NCBI RefSeq assembly: GCF_028890115.1
Contig: NZ_JARCJD010000004.1
Coordinates: 62,001 to 126,000 of the forward strand
Length of the DNA stretch: 64,000 bases
DNA from: Phaeobacter sp. QD34_24
GTDB taxonomy: Bacteria; Pseudomonadota; Alphaproteobacteria; Rhodobacterales; Rhodobacteraceae
Reading direction: 5' to 3'
Shown here: positions 23,830-32,938 of the stretch, in pieces
Layout of the letters: each line of letters begins with the position of its first letter
Numbering within the stretch: position 1 is the first letter of the stretch
Made by a program: the position numbers and the translations under genes
Notes under the pieces: generated by a model
What the model was told of the DNA's origin: nothing
The model's database searches: none
What the model saw: the letters and a program-made list of their open reading frames with translations, nothing else

Positions 23830-25003
23830 GGCGATCCTCCTGCGCATCCAGCAGATCCTGCACATGCTCGATCAGTTGATCCGTCATCTCTGCTCCTTCG
23901 GTCACCGCCTGCCAGCCCGCCAGGGCCATTTCCGCGGCCATGTCAGGGGCGGACAGATGCAGCACCATCTCGGCCAGTTCCTGCGTCGTATATACGCATT
24001 CGGCGGCGCCGACCTCGGCCAGCTGCGCGTAGATCGCCTGGTGGCGCACCGTGCCCGGTCCGTGCAGGATGGCCGATCCCAGTGCGGCGGCATCCAGCGG
24101 CGAATGCCCTTCGCGCCCGCGCAACAGGCTGCCACCCATCAGGCAGACCGGAGCCAGGCGATACCACAGGCCCAGATCCTCGCCATCGGTCAGCAGCACC
24201 TGGGTGAAATCATCCGTTTCCTCGCCCGTCTCCCAATCGGCAAATTGCAAGCCGCTGTCCCTGAGCGCGGTGCGGAACTGCCCCAGGGTGGCAGCCCCTT
24301 CGGGCGACAGCACCAGGATCAGCCGATGCAACAGGCGCAGCGCGATACGATGGGCCTCCAGCACCATGGGCAGCTCGTCCGGGCGCACATGGGCGGCCAG
24401 CCAGACCGGGCGGCTGCCAAAGGCAGAGTGCAGGTCTTCCAGGTCGTCATCGTTGCAGCCCGGCGGCGTGGTGGAGATCCGCAGCCGTCCGGCCAGTTGC
24501 ACCTTCTGTGACGGCAGCCCGGTGCGCAGCAGCTGAACGCGGACCGCAGGATCGGGGGTCAGGATCGCGGAAAAGCCCTCCAGCATGCGCTTGCGCTGAT
24601 CGGGCAGCCAGCGGCTGGTGCGGCTGGGCAGCTCCTCTTCGGTGATGTCGACCAACAGGGCATCGATCTCTTGTTCCCGCATCCGTCGCAACAGGGTGCG
24701 GCGCAGCCTGCCGCCGGACCAGATGCAGAAATCCGGCTGCCAATGGTCGAGGAAGGCACGCACATCCGCTGTCTGGTCAATCGGCAGCAGCCCTGCCGCG
24801 ATATCGCAGCCCTCGGTGTTGGGCGGGACGATCATATCGGCTTCCCAGGTGGCCAGGACCACCAGATCAGGGCGCGCCAGTTTCAACCGGGTGCCGAGAT
24901 CGCAAAGCGCCAGATAGCGCTCTGGCGTGGTTGCATGGACCCACAGAAGCTCTCCATCCGGGCGGGACGGCTGGTCCGGGTGCGAGTGAGCATGCAAGGC
25001 CAT
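23816..25003 (-). CDS. waaA: Kdo transferase-like glycosyltransferase (WaaA/KdtA family)
   Basis: 395 residues fitting the Kdo transferase layout: N-terminal GT-B domain ([16 protein letters not shown], then [19 protein letters not shown]), and C-terminal domain with [13 protein letters not shown] and [21 protein letters not shown], the last resembling the MGGSL...GGHNP(LE) signature of WaaA. It adds Kdo to lipid IVA. The usual N-terminal membrane helix is missing and the sequence is divergent, as in other Rhodobacterales. Its neighbour lpxK supports the call. Confidence 0.85.
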   Translation of the reverse strand: MALHAHSHPDQPSRPDGELLWVHATTPERYLALCDLGTRLKLARPDLVVLATWEADMIVPPNTEGCDIAAGLLPIDQTADVRAFLDHWQPDFCIWSGGRLRRTLLRRMREQEIDALLVDITEEELPSRTSRWLPDQRKRMLEGFSAILTPDPAVRVQLLRTGLPSQKVQLAGRLRISTTPPGCNDDDLEDLHSAFGSRPVWLAAHVRPDELPMVLEAHRIALRLLHRLILVLSPEGAATLGQFRTALRDSGLQFADWETGEETDDFTQVLLTDGEDLGLWYRLAPVCLMGGSLLRGREGHSPLDAAALGSAILHGPGTVRHQAIYAQLAEVGAAECVYTTQELAEMVLHLSAPDMAAEMALAGWQAVTEGAEMTDQLIEHVQDLLDAQEDRHAAT

Positions 25004-25064
25004 CGGGTCAGGTCATCCATTCCATGTTTTGCGGACCACAGGTTTGCCGGATCAAAAGGGCGCC

Positions 25065-25892
25065 TCAGCTGTCGATGCCGGGGCCTTGCGGATCCAGGGC
25101 CGCGATCAGCTCTTTATGCAGTGCCGGAGGGCCGGCCACCACCCCGTCCAGTTGCGGCCGTGGGTTGTTGAAGCGCAGATCCTTGCCAAACCGATCGCTG
25201 GTCTGCCCGCCCGCCTCGCGCAGAATCAGATCGCCCGCGGCGATATCCCATTCCCAGCTGCGGCGCAGGGTCAGCATGGCGCCGGCGCGGCCATCGGCGA
25301 CCTTGGCCATGCGATAGGCCAGCGAGGGGCGATAGCTGCGGCTGAACTCCGGGGGCTGGCGGTCCCGCCAGTGCTGTGCTGCCAGATTGGGGCGTGCGGT
25401 CAGCACATCGGCCTGGGCCAGATCGGTCAGCTCGGTGGCCCGGATCGCCTGCCCGTTCAGCGCGGCACCTTCGCCAAGGGCGGCCGTGTATATCCGCTCG
25501 CGCTGGGGCAGGTAGATGACGGCGGCGGTCACCCGCCCGGCCTTGGCAATGGCCAGCGAATGCGCCCAGGTGCGGGATCCTTCGGCAAAGGCGCGGGTGC
25601 CATCGATCGGGTCGATGATGAAGACACTCTCCCGCTGCAACCGGTCGGAATTGTCCTCGGTTTCCTCGGACAGCCAGCCATAATCGGGCCGCGCCGCTGG
25701 CAGCATCTCTTCCAGAAGGGCATTGACCGCAAGGTCTGCCTCGGTCACCGGACCCTGGCCGCCGGGCTTGTCCCAGCGCCGCGCGTCTGGCCCGCTGTAG
25801 CGGCTGGCGATCTCTCCGGCGGCCTCGGCGGCGCGGATCAGCAGCTCCAGATCCGTCACCGCGTTCCGTTGCGCATCCTCAGTTGCCGGCAA
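25065..25892 (-). CDS. cysQ: inositol monophosphatase-family phosphatase, CysQ-like
   Basis: 275 residues. Metal-binding motifs of the Li+-sensitive phosphatase family are present: the Glu of WLSEETEDN, DPIDGTRAFAEG, and WEWDIAAGDLILREAGG. The general form suits CysQ (3',5'-bisphosphate nucleotidase), which recycles PAP in sulfur assimilation. Inositol-1-phosphatase is the alternative. It overlaps pmbA by 14 bp, so the two are co-transcribed. Confidence 0.85.
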   Translation of the reverse strand: MPATEDAQRNAVTDLELLIRAAEAAGEIASRYSGPDARRWDKPGGQGPVTEADLAVNALLEEMLPAARPDYGWLSEETEDNSDRLQRESVFIIDPIDGTRAFAEGSRTWAHSLAIAKAGRVTAAVIYLPQRERIYTAALGEGAALNGQAIRATELTDLAQADVLTARPNLAAQHWRDRQPPEFSRSYRPSLAYRMAKVADGRAGAMLTLRRSWEWDIAAGDLILREAGGQTSDRFGKDLRFNNPRPQLDGVVAGPPALHKELIAALDPQGPGIDS

Positions 25893-27225
25893 GCGTCATC
25901 CCCTCGACCAGCAGCGATGGCACCACCCGCGACAGGTGGCTGCGGGCATCATTGGCGGGCTGGATCCGCAGCAGCATCTCAAGGAGGTTGCCCGCGATGG
26001 TGCATTCATTGACCGGATAGGCGATCTCGCCGTTTTCCACCCAGAAGCCCGAGGCGCCGCGCGAATAATCCCCGGTATTGGGGTTGATGGTCGATCCGAT
26101 CAGCGAGGTCACCAACAGACCGGTGCCCATGCCCGCAATCAGATCTGCGCGGCTTTGCGCGCCCTGGCTGAGCGCGATGTTCCAGTTCGAAGGCGAAGGC
26201 ACCGAACCGATGCCGCGCGCGGCATTTGCGGTGCTCTCCATGCCCAGCTTGCGGGCCGAGGCCAGATCCAGCGTCCAGCCGGTCAGCACGCCATCCTCGA
26301 TGATGGCGCGGCGGCGGGTGGGCAGACCTTCGCCATCAAAGGGGCGCGAGCCGGAAATGCGGGGGCGGTGCGGATCCTCGATCACCGACAGGTTGGCGGG
26401 CAGCACCTGCTGGCCCAGCGAATCCTTCAGCCAGGAGGAGCCGCGCGCAATCGCGGCGCCATTGGCCGCCGACAACAGGTGCCCGATCAGCGAAGAGGAG
26501 ATCCGCTCGTCAAACAGCACCGGGTAGCTGCCGGTCTTGGGCTTGCGGGCGCCCAGCCGGGCCACGGCGCGCTCACCTGCGGTGCGGCCGATCTCCTCGG
26601 GGCTGCGCAGGTCGCTTTGGTAGGTGCGGGAATCACCGTCGTAATCGCGCTCCATCCCGGTGCCGGTGCCCGCGATCCCGGTGCAGGAGGTCGAGCGCCC
26701 GGTGCGGGTATAACCCCCGGCAAACCCGGTGGAGGTGGCGAGATAGACCGTGTGACGCCCATAGCCGGCCGCAGCTGATTGCACCTGGGTGATCCATTCG
26801 ATCGCCTGGCAGGCGGCTTCGGCGGCCAGCGCGTCGTCCTGCAGGGCGGCGGGGGCGGGTTCATCCGCCGGATCGACAAGATCCAGCGCTGCCAGATCCC
26901 AGGACTGCGCCAGCTGATCCTTATCGGCGAGGCCCGCATAGGGGTCCTCGGGCGCTTCGCGGGCCATGGCGACGGCGCGTTCGGCCATCGCCGCGATGGT
27001 TTCGGGGCGGCTGTCGGAAGAGGAGACCTGCGCCTGACGCTGCCCGATGAAGACCCGCAGGCCCAGATCCGTGCCTTCGGAGCGTTCCGCATGCTCCAGC
27101 TTGCCCTCGCGGACCTCAATGCTGAGCGAGGAGCCATCGGCGGCCATCGCATCGGCCGCATCGGCGCCTGCCTTGCGGGCGGCTTCGATCAGGGCATGGC
27201 AAAGGGTTTCGGGAGATTGGGTCAT
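25879..27225 (-). CDS. pmbA: TldD/PmbA-family metalloprotease subunit, PmbA-like
   Basis: 448 residues with the TldE/PmbA pattern: VREGKLEHAERSEGTDLGLRVFIG at the start, YPVLFDERISSSLIGHLLSA in the middle, and NTGDYSRGASGFWVENGEI near the end. PmbA lacks the HExxxH site of its partner TldD; the pair trims modified peptides and antitoxins. A TTG two codons upstream is in frame, but the ATG at 27225 is preferred. tldD is not in the window. Confidence 0.92.
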   Translation of the reverse strand: MTQSPETLCHALIEAARKAGADAADAMAADGSSLSIEVREGKLEHAERSEGTDLGLRVFIGQRQAQVSSSDSRPETIAAMAERAVAMAREAPEDPYAGLADKDQLAQSWDLAALDLVDPADEPAPAALQDDALAAEAACQAIEWITQVQSAAAGYGRHTVYLATSTGFAGGYTRTGRSTSCTGIAGTGTGMERDYDGDSRTYQSDLRSPEEIGRTAGERAVARLGARKPKTGSYPVLFDERISSSLIGHLLSAANGAAIARGSSWLKDSLGQQVLPANLSVIEDPHRPRISGSRPFDGEGLPTRRRAIIEDGVLTGWTLDLASARKLGMESTANAARGIGSVPSPSNWNIALSQGAQSRADLIAGMGTGLLVTSLIGSTINPNTGDYSRGASGFWVENGEIAYPVNECTIAGNLLEMLLRIQPANDARSHLSRVVPSLLVEGMTLAGN

Positions 27226-27327
27226 GCGCAAAGGGCCATCTTGTTTTTCTGGTTTGCCTTAGAGCTAGCCAGAGTGGTGCCCTGCCGCAAGGGCAGAGGA
27301 TGAAATGAAGTGCCCTTGCGCATGGAA

Positions 27328-27353
27328 AAGGGACCGCGCGATGGCGGTCCCTT
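27328..27353 (-). terminator. terminator of the DUF2125 gene
   Basis: AAGGGACCGC (27328-27337) pairs perfectly with 27344-27353 over six bases. Read on the minus strand it ends in TTTT. It lies 24 bp after the stop. Confidence 0.85.
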
Positions 27354-27377
27354 CAGACGATTTGCCCCAGAGAGGCG

Positions 27378-28907
27378 TTATTTCAGGCGCTGACCGTTGG
27401 CCAGGATCTTGCCGTCCTCGGTGATCTCGATCTTCGAGTTCAGCGTATCCTCGCCTTCGCCCGGAACCGCCAGCATGCCCATCATCATGCGCGCGCCCAT
27501 GGCGTCCTCATCGCTCAACAGACCCATGCCGACCAGCTTGTCCACCAGGCTGTTGGCGCCGCTCAAGGAGAGGTTCGCCTCGCCAGACGGTGCGGGCAGG
27601 CCGTCAAAGCTGGCCAGGTCTTCGTTGTTGAAGGTGAAGTCGCCGGTCCCGGTCAGCTTCGCCCCTGCGGCCGAAACCAGGAGTTCGTTGATGGAGACAG
27701 CGTTCAATTCACCCGGTGCGATATCGCCGTCCTCGACTTTTTCCATCGCCTCGGGATCGAAGATGTCAAACAGCACCTTGCCCTTGCCGGTGAGGCTCAG
27801 CACCACGCTTGCAGGATCATGCGGCAGGGCGCCGGAGGGATCGATCATGCCCCAGAGCATCTCCGGCACTGCAAAGTCGCGCAGGGCGACGCCAAGGGCG
27901 AAATCCTGTTCCGCTTCGGATTTGGCCACCGGGATGGTGATGTTGAAACCCGCCTCGGCCATGCTCAGCGCCAGCGGGAAGGGGATCTCCGAACCCGCCA
28001 CGTTGAAGGCCATGTCCTTGTGCGTGATGCCGTAGGACAGTTTGCTGGCATCCATCGTGACATCGAACGCGCCACCGCCAGAGGTGCTGTCAAAGGCGAA
28101 ACTGTCGCGCCCGTCCTTGAAGGAAATGGCGGAGTTGCCGCTGGTGTAGGAAAAGTCCGCAACGGCGCTGAAACCGGCGGCCAGAAGTGCCGAGAAATCG
28201 CCGGAGGTGCCCAGGTCGGAGGGCAGGGTGCTGACGCTATGCGTGGTGATCTGCTGCATGGCACCGGCGGCAGAGAGGTGATCCTCGCTGCCCGGATCCT
28301 TGAAGCCCAGGTCGTAGCTCAGCGCCGAAGCGGTCCAGCTTTGATCATAGGTGCGGTTGCCTGCCAGGGACATGGTGGTCTTGGTCACCACGTCGGACAG
28401 GGTTGCGGTCAGCCGGATCGCATCCTGCGGGATGTCCTCTCCGGTGGCTTCCAGCTTGTCCAACGTCATGGTCATCTGGCTGGTGGCATAATCGTAGGCC
28501 ATGTTGCTCGGATCGCCCGATACCATAATCGGGCTGCCGTCATGGGTGAAGAGAAGGCCGACCGTGACCTTGTCGTTCCCCTCGCTGGCGAGGACGGTCA
28601 TCGGGAAGTCCTTCGGCAGCAGGATGCTGACGGTGCCGTCGCCGTTCTCGGTGAATGTGATCTCATCCATGGTAATCGCGGCGGTGACGTCGTCTTCGTC
28701 GGGGATCGGAACGATCATGGAGAGGTCGGAAACCGTCAGCATATTGCCGGACTGGTTCTCGGTGGCGGTCATCTCGTAGCCGACGCCGGACATGTAGGAT
28801 TTCCAGTCGCTCCAGACATCCTGGGCGCTGAGATCGGCCAGCGCACCTTGGGCGGAGGCAATCAGAACAATAGCGGTGCAGCAACTGCGTGAAAGAAAAA
28901 CGGACAT
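27378..28907 (-). CDS. DUF2125 family exported protein
   Basis: 509 residues beginning with a signal peptide cut near GALA-DLSAQD. The rest is a long, beta-rich, acidic periplasmic protein with Ser/Thr-rich, repeated strand patterns, and matches the general form of the DUF2125 family common in Rhodobacterales. Function unknown; a lipid or cell-envelope role is sometimes supposed for similar proteins, which I cannot support here. It is monocistronic with a clear terminator. Confidence 0.75.
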   Translation of the reverse strand: MSVFLSRSCCTAIVLIASAQGALADLSAQDVWSDWKSYMSGVGYEMTATENQSGNMLTVSDLSMIVPIPDEDDVTAAITMDEITFTENGDGTVSILLPKDFPMTVLASEGNDKVTVGLLFTHDGSPIMVSGDPSNMAYDYATSQMTMTLDKLEATGEDIPQDAIRLTATLSDVVTKTTMSLAGNRTYDQSWTASALSYDLGFKDPGSEDHLSAAGAMQQITTHSVSTLPSDLGTSGDFSALLAAGFSAVADFSYTSGNSAISFKDGRDSFAFDSTSGGGAFDVTMDASKLSYGITHKDMAFNVAGSEIPFPLALSMAEAGFNITIPVAKSEAEQDFALGVALRDFAVPEMLWGMIDPSGALPHDPASVVLSLTGKGKVLFDIFDPEAMEKVEDGDIAPGELNAVSINELLVSAAGAKLTGTGDFTFNNEDLASFDGLPAPSGEANLSLSGANSLVDKLVGMGLLSDEDAMGARMMMGMLAVPGEGEDTLNSKIEITEDGKILANGQRLK

Positions 28908-29067
28908 GGGTGAAACCTTTCATAGCCAGCAATCTGGCCCATCGTCCGCTGGCCTGCCTGCGGCGTCAAGGGGCCTGGGGCTGGACCGTTCCCCCTAGGC
29001 GGTTTACCACGTAGGCATCACAGGAGCGCGACAGGACTGCGCGCGGCAGGCATTGGAGAGATAGGGC

Positions 29068-29817
29068 ATGGATATGCAGGGCAAGACAGTCGTCATCACC
29101 GGGGCGAGCCGGGGGATCGGCGCCGATGCAGCACGAGTATTTGCGGCGGCGGGGGCAAATGTTGCCCTATTGGCGCGCAGCGCGGCAGCACTGCAGGATC
29201 TGGTGGCGGAGATCGGCGACAAGGCACTGGCATGTGCCTGCGATGTGGCGGATGCAGAGGTTGTCTCAGCGGCCCTGAAAAAGGCGCATGACCACTTTGG
29301 CAGCCTTGATGTGCTGATCAACAATGCAGGTGTGATCGAACCGATCGCACGCCTTGAGGATGTGGATCCGGCGGCCTGGGGCAAGCTGATCGACATCAAT
29401 ATCAAGGGCGTTTTCTATGGCATCCGCGCGGCCTTGCCGATCATGAAATCGGCGGGCGGTGGCACCATCATCACGGTGAGCTCGGGTGCCGCGCATAATC
29501 CGCTGGAGGCCTGGAGCGCCTATTGCACCTCGAAGGCGGGCGCCGCGATGCTGACCCGCGCTCTGCACCTGGAGGAAGGCGGCAATGGCATCCGCGCCAT
29601 GGGCCTGTCGCCGGGCACCGTTGCCACCCAGATGCAGCGCGAGATCAAGGCAAGCGGCATCAACCCGGTGAGCGAATTGAACTGGGAAGATCACATTCCC
29701 GCCGAACGGCCGGCCCGCACCCTCCTGTGGATGTGTGGCAGCGACGCAGAGGAATTCCTGGGCCAGGAAATCGCCCTGCGCGACGAGGCGATCCGTCGCC
29801 GGGTCGGGCTGATATGA
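29068..29817 (+). CDS. short-chain dehydrogenase/reductase (SDR)
   Basis: 249 residues of a classical SDR: cofactor motif TGASRGIG at about 12-19, NNAG in VLINNAGV, catalytic Ser in TVSSGAA and YCTSK for Tyr-x3-Lys. It should reduce or oxidise a keto or hydroxy group with NAD(P). Two in-frame ATGs (29068, 29074) are possible; GAGAGATAGGG lies before the first. The stop overlaps the enoyl-CoA hydratase gene (ATGA), so both may act on one acyl substrate. Confidence 0.9.
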   Translation: MDMQGKTVVITGASRGIGADAARVFAAAGANVALLARSAAALQDLVAEIGDKALACACDVADAEVVSAALKKAHDHFGSLDVLINNAGVIEPIARLEDVDPAAWGKLIDINIKGVFYGIRAALPIMKSAGGGTIITVSSGAAHNPLEAWSAYCTSKAGAAMLTRALHLEEGGNGIRAMGLSPGTVATQMQREIKASGINPVSELNWEDHIPAERPARTLLWMCGSDAEEFLGQEIALRDEAIRRRVGLI

Positions 29818-30425
29818 TCGAACTGGAGATCACGGACGAGGGCCTGTGGGTGGTGACGATCAACCGCCCCGACAAGGCCAATTCCCTGACCGGTGAGATG
29901 CTGACCGAGCTGGCCGAGATTGCCGAACGCGCGAGCGAGGCGCGCGGCTTTATCCTGACCGGCACCGGCAAGGTCTTCAGCGCCGGGGCTGATCTGGAAG
30001 AGGCGCGGGCCGGTCTGGCGACCTCTCCCCTGTGGGAACGTCTTTCGGGAGCCATCGCGGCGCTGCCCTGCCTCAAGATCGCGGCGCTAAACGGCACGCT
30101 GGCAGGCGGCGCCAACGGGATGGTGCTGGCCTGTGACATCCGTCTTGCGGTGCCGGGGGCGAAGTTCTTTTACCCGGTGATGAAGCTTGGCTACCTGCCG
30201 CAGCCCTCGGACCCGGCGCGGATGGTGGCGTTGATCGGCCCGGCCCGCACCAAGATGATCCTGGCCGGTGGTCAGAAGATCGAGGCGGAGGAGGCCTGCG
30301 CCTGGGGGCTGGTGGACCGGATCGTGGATCCGGAGGCCTTGATGGGCCAGGCACGTGCGTTGCTGGGGGATGCATTGGCCGCCAAGCCCGATACCGCGCG
30401 AGGGATCCTGGAGATGTGTCGTTAA
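29814..30425 (+). CDS. short enoyl-CoA hydratase/isomerase-family protein
   Basis: 203 residues, about 50 fewer than usual. The crotonase core is there: VFSAGADLEEARAG (oxyanion hole) and ALNGTLAGGANGMVLACD. It then runs to a shortened C-terminus (IVDPEALMGQARALLGD). The frame stays open upstream, but the ATG at 29814 overlaps the SDR stop by 4 bp and gives the normal crotonase N-terminus (MIELEITDEGLWVVTINRPD). The Glu/Asp residues of true hydratases are not obvious, so the reaction is uncertain. The loss of C-terminal helices is probably family-specific and not a recent truncation. Confidence 0.85.
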   Translation: MIELEITDEGLWVVTINRPDKANSLTGEMLTELAEIAERASEARGFILTGTGKVFSAGADLEEARAGLATSPLWERLSGAIAALPCLKIAALNGTLAGGANGMVLACDIRLAVPGAKFFYPVMKLGYLPQPSDPARMVALIGPARTKMILAGGQKIEAEEACAWGLVDRIVDPEALMGQARALLGDALAAKPDTARGILEMCR

Positions 30426-30436
30426 GAGGGAGGGGC

Positions 30437-30519
30437 GGCTCCCGCCCGTCCTTGGGGCATTGACATGCCCCGCGTCCCGTTGGGCGTAGCGTCGCGCTGA
30501 CGCGCGGCGTTTTCTTTTT
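30437..30519 (+). repeat. two-hairpin intergenic element, copy 2, ending in a T-run terminator
   Basis: Head GGCTCCCGCCC at 30437; hairpin 1 GGGGCAT/ATGCCCC (30454-30471, loop TGAC); core TTGGGC at 30480-30485; hairpin 2 CGTCGCGC/GCGCGGCG (30490-30509, loop TGAC, one G-T pair). Here hairpin 2 is followed by TTTTCTTTTT, making an intrinsic terminator for the upstream operon. The rest of the gap (30520-30665) shows nothing further. It lies in a convergent gap. Confidence 0.8.
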
Positions 30520-30665
30520 GCCGAGAGGCCCTCTGAGGGCAGGATCTGCCTCAGAAGGCCATATCGAGGGTATCGACTTTGTCATCGCGTCAAGGCGCTG
30601 CGCCCCTGCTGCGCAGGGTGGCCTGCGGCCAGCCTTGACCCGCTGTCAAAGCCGGAGCGTACGCC

Positions 30666-30971
30666 CTACCGATTGCGGCGCTTTCCGGGGACGCGGGAGG
30701 AAAACCCCGGCGGCCGTTTCCGGATCCAGGCGAGGAAGCGGGCAAGGCGGGGGTGACTGCGCAGCGCCTCGACGGTGGCATAGTCGCGGGCAAGTTCGGC
30801 CTCGGTCAGGGTGGCGTGGATCTCCCGGTGGCAGATATGGTGCAACAGGACGGTCGGCCCGCCCTTTCCGCCTTTGAGTTTCGGGATCAGGTGGTGCAGG
30901 CTTTGCGGGACCTCCGCCGGTATCGGGCGGTCGCACAGGGGGCAGATCGGGGGAGCGTCTGGCTCTGACAT
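30666..30971 (-). CDS. HNH-family protein (small zinc-binding nuclease domain)
   Basis: 101 residues from the ATG at 30971, which has GAGG in front; an earlier in-frame ATG at 31031 overlaps the divergent flavoprotein. CPLCDRPI and a later LLHHICHREIH flank HHLIPKLKGG, an HNH-like ββα-metal core with Cys pairs. Such small stand-alone HNH proteins are common in alphaproteobacteria and their function is not known. No phage or restriction genes lie near. Confidence 0.8.
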   Translation of the reverse strand: MSEPDAPPICPLCDRPIPAEVPQSLHHLIPKLKGGKGGPTVLLHHICHREIHATLTEAELARDYATVEALRSHPRLARFLAWIRKRPPGFSSRVPGKRRNR

Positions 30972-31051
30972 CCTGGCCTCTCGTCTTTGGCGTTCAGGTG
31001 CATTAGATGCAGCGGGATCAAGCGCGGACAAGGGGCGGAAAGCGGAGTTTC

Positions 31052-32248
31052 ATGGCGGGGAAACCGGAACATTGGGATGCTGTGGTGATCGGCGCCGGGC
31101 CTGCGGGCTTGATGGCGGCCGAGGAACTGGCGCAGGCTGGGTACGCCGTGCTGGTGGCCGAAGGCAAACCTTCGGTGGCGCGCAAGTTGCTGATGGCGGG
31201 AAAATCCGGCCTGAACCTGACCAAGGACGAACCTTTCGAGGCTTTGATCGAACACTATGGCGCCGCGCGGGCCTGGCTGGGGCCAATGGTGCGGGCCTTT
31301 GATGCGGCGGCCGTTCAGGCTTGGGCGCGCGGGCTGGGGCGCGACTTGTTCACCGGCTCCACGGGGCGGGTGTTTCCAAAGGAGATGAAGGCCTCGCCGC
31401 TGTTGCGGGCCTGGTTGGAGCGGCTCGAGGGGCTGGGTGTCGAGCGGCGCACGCGCTGGCGCTGGACCGGCTGGCAGGGCGAGGGTCTGGCCTTTGACAC
31501 GGCCGAGGGGCCGGTGGCGGTCAGTGCCAAGGTGACGGTTCTGGCGCTGGGCGGTGCGAGTTGGGCGCGGCTGGGTTCGGACGGGGCCTGGGCCCCCTTG
31601 CTGGCGGAGCGGGGCGTGCAACTGGAGGCCTTCAAACCGGCCAATGCCGGGCTGGTGGTGGCGTGGTCGGATCACATGAAAACGCATTTCGGTGCACCCC
31701 TGAAGGGTATTGCGTTGCGGGCCGGGGCGTTGTCGTCACGCGGGGAGGCGGTGATTTCCGAGCGCGGGTTGGAGGGCGGTGGGATCTATGCGGTCTGCGC
31801 GGCGGTGCGGGAGGGCGCTGATCTGACGCTGGACCTGATGCCCGATCTGACAGTGGATGAGGTTTCCCGTCGGCTGCAGCGTCCGCGCGGCAAGGCGAGC
31901 CTGTCGAACCATCTGCGCAAGGTGTTGAAACTGCAGCCCGTTCAGATCGCTCTCATGCAGGAATTTGCCCGCCCCCTGCCGCAGGATCCGCAAGCCCTGG
32001 CGGCGCTGATCAAAGCCCTGCCCGTGCGCCACCAGGGGCTGCGGCCAATGGATGAGGCGATTTCGACAGCCGGGGGCGTCTGCCAGGAGGCGCTGGATGA
32101 GGCGCTGATGCTGAAGGCGATCCCCGGCACGTTCTGCGCCGGGGAGATGCTGGATTGGGAGGCGCCCACCGGGGGCTACCTGCTGACCGCCTGCCTAGCC
32201 ACCGGGCGTTGGGCCGGGCGGGGCGCGGTCGATTACTTGGCCCGTTGA
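31052..32248 (+). CDS. HI0933-like / TIGR03862 flavoprotein
   Basis: 398 residues. The FAD-binding motif AVVIGAGPAGLMAAEELAQA opens the protein; KLLMAGKSGLNLTKDEP and VFPKEMKASPLLRAW are typical of the HI0933 family, and GEMLDWEAPTGGYLLTACLATG ends it. It binds FAD; members are thought to act on bases or tRNA-like substrates, but none is established for this subgroup. The start at 31052 follows GGAG by four bases. The stop is in a 16-bp tandem repeat. Confidence 0.87.
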   Translation: MAGKPEHWDAVVIGAGPAGLMAAEELAQAGYAVLVAEGKPSVARKLLMAGKSGLNLTKDEPFEALIEHYGAARAWLGPMVRAFDAAAVQAWARGLGRDLFTGSTGRVFPKEMKASPLLRAWLERLEGLGVERRTRWRWTGWQGEGLAFDTAEGPVAVSAKVTVLALGGASWARLGSDGAWAPLLAERGVQLEAFKPANAGLVVAWSDHMKTHFGAPLKGIALRAGALSSRGEAVISERGLEGGGIYAVCAAVREGADLTLDLMPDLTVDEVSRRLQRPRGKASLSNHLRKVLKLQPVQIALMQEFARPLPQDPQALAALIKALPVRHQGLRPMDEAISTAGGVCQEALDEALMLKAIPGTFCAGEMLDWEAPTGGYLLTACLATGRWAGRGAVDYLAR

Positions 32249-32276
32249 ATACTTGGCCCGTTGATTATTTGGCCAG
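32234..32276. repeat. 16-bp direct repeat, 2.7 copies, across two gene ends
   Basis: Units TACTTGGCCCGTTGAA (32234-32249) and TACTTGGCCCGTTGAT (32250-32265) are followed by a partial TATTTGGCCAG. The unit carries the flavoprotein stop (32246-32248) and the third partial copy abuts the GST stop. A tandem duplication seems to have copied the gene junction. Confidence 0.75.
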
Positions 32277-32855
32277 TGCTGCCGTGCGCTGAAAGGCGTC
32301 GCGGCTGCGCACCAGTTTCGAGTAGTCCAAGAGGGCGCGGCTTTCGATCGGGAACTTGGCGCCAAAAGCCCAGTTCAGGCAGTGCACACAGAGGATATCG
32401 ACGATGGTGAAATCATCTCCCATCAGGTAGGGGCCGGTCAGGCGCTTCTCCAGCCGGGCGATGTTGCGCTCGAACTCCCAGCGCAGGCTGTCCTTTACTG
32501 CGGGCACGCGCTGTTCTTCCGGCAGGGCAAAGCTGTGGCGGGCGGCGGTCCACAGAACCGCGTCGATCTCGTCCAGGATCTGATGCATCACGGCGTCCTG
32601 CTTGGCCCGCGCCAGCGTACCGGCCGGGGCGGTGAGCGCACCGTGCTTGTCCGCCAGATAGGTGATGATGGCGCTGGAATCGGTGATCACCTCGCCATCC
32701 TCGACCAGGGCCGGGACCTTGCCCGAGGGGTTCACGGCAAGGATGTCCGGGCTGTGCGGCGCGGCGGTGTTCAGCTCGTAAGGCTGGCCCAGCTCCTCGA
32801 GCGTCCAGATCACGCGGAAGGCGCGGGTCATCGGTTTGCCGATCACGGTGTACAT
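32265..32855 (-). CDS. glutathione S-transferase family protein
   Basis: 196 residues. An N-terminal thioredoxin-like domain (YTVIGKPMTRAFRVIWTLEE, then PSGKVPALVEDGEVITDSSAI with the cis-Pro and Glu/Asp-Ser glutathione site) is joined to an all-helical C-terminal domain (YLMGDDFTIVDILCVHCLNW). It should bind glutathione; the substrate is unknown. It stands alone between convergent and downstream genes. Confidence 0.9.
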   Translation of the reverse strand: MYTVIGKPMTRAFRVIWTLEELGQPYELNTAAPHSPDILAVNPSGKVPALVEDGEVITDSSAIITYLADKHGALTAPAGTLARAKQDAVMHQILDEIDAVLWTAARHSFALPEEQRVPAVKDSLRWEFERNIARLEKRLTGPYLMGDDFTIVDILCVHCLNWAFGAKFPIESRALLDYSKLVRSRDAFQRTAALAK

Positions 32856-32938
32856 GTGTCTCTCTCCCTAATGTGTTGGCCGCATCAGATGCGCGCGGAT
32901 GTCGTGGCGTCAAGGCAGAAGCGGCGGAACGTTGCGAC

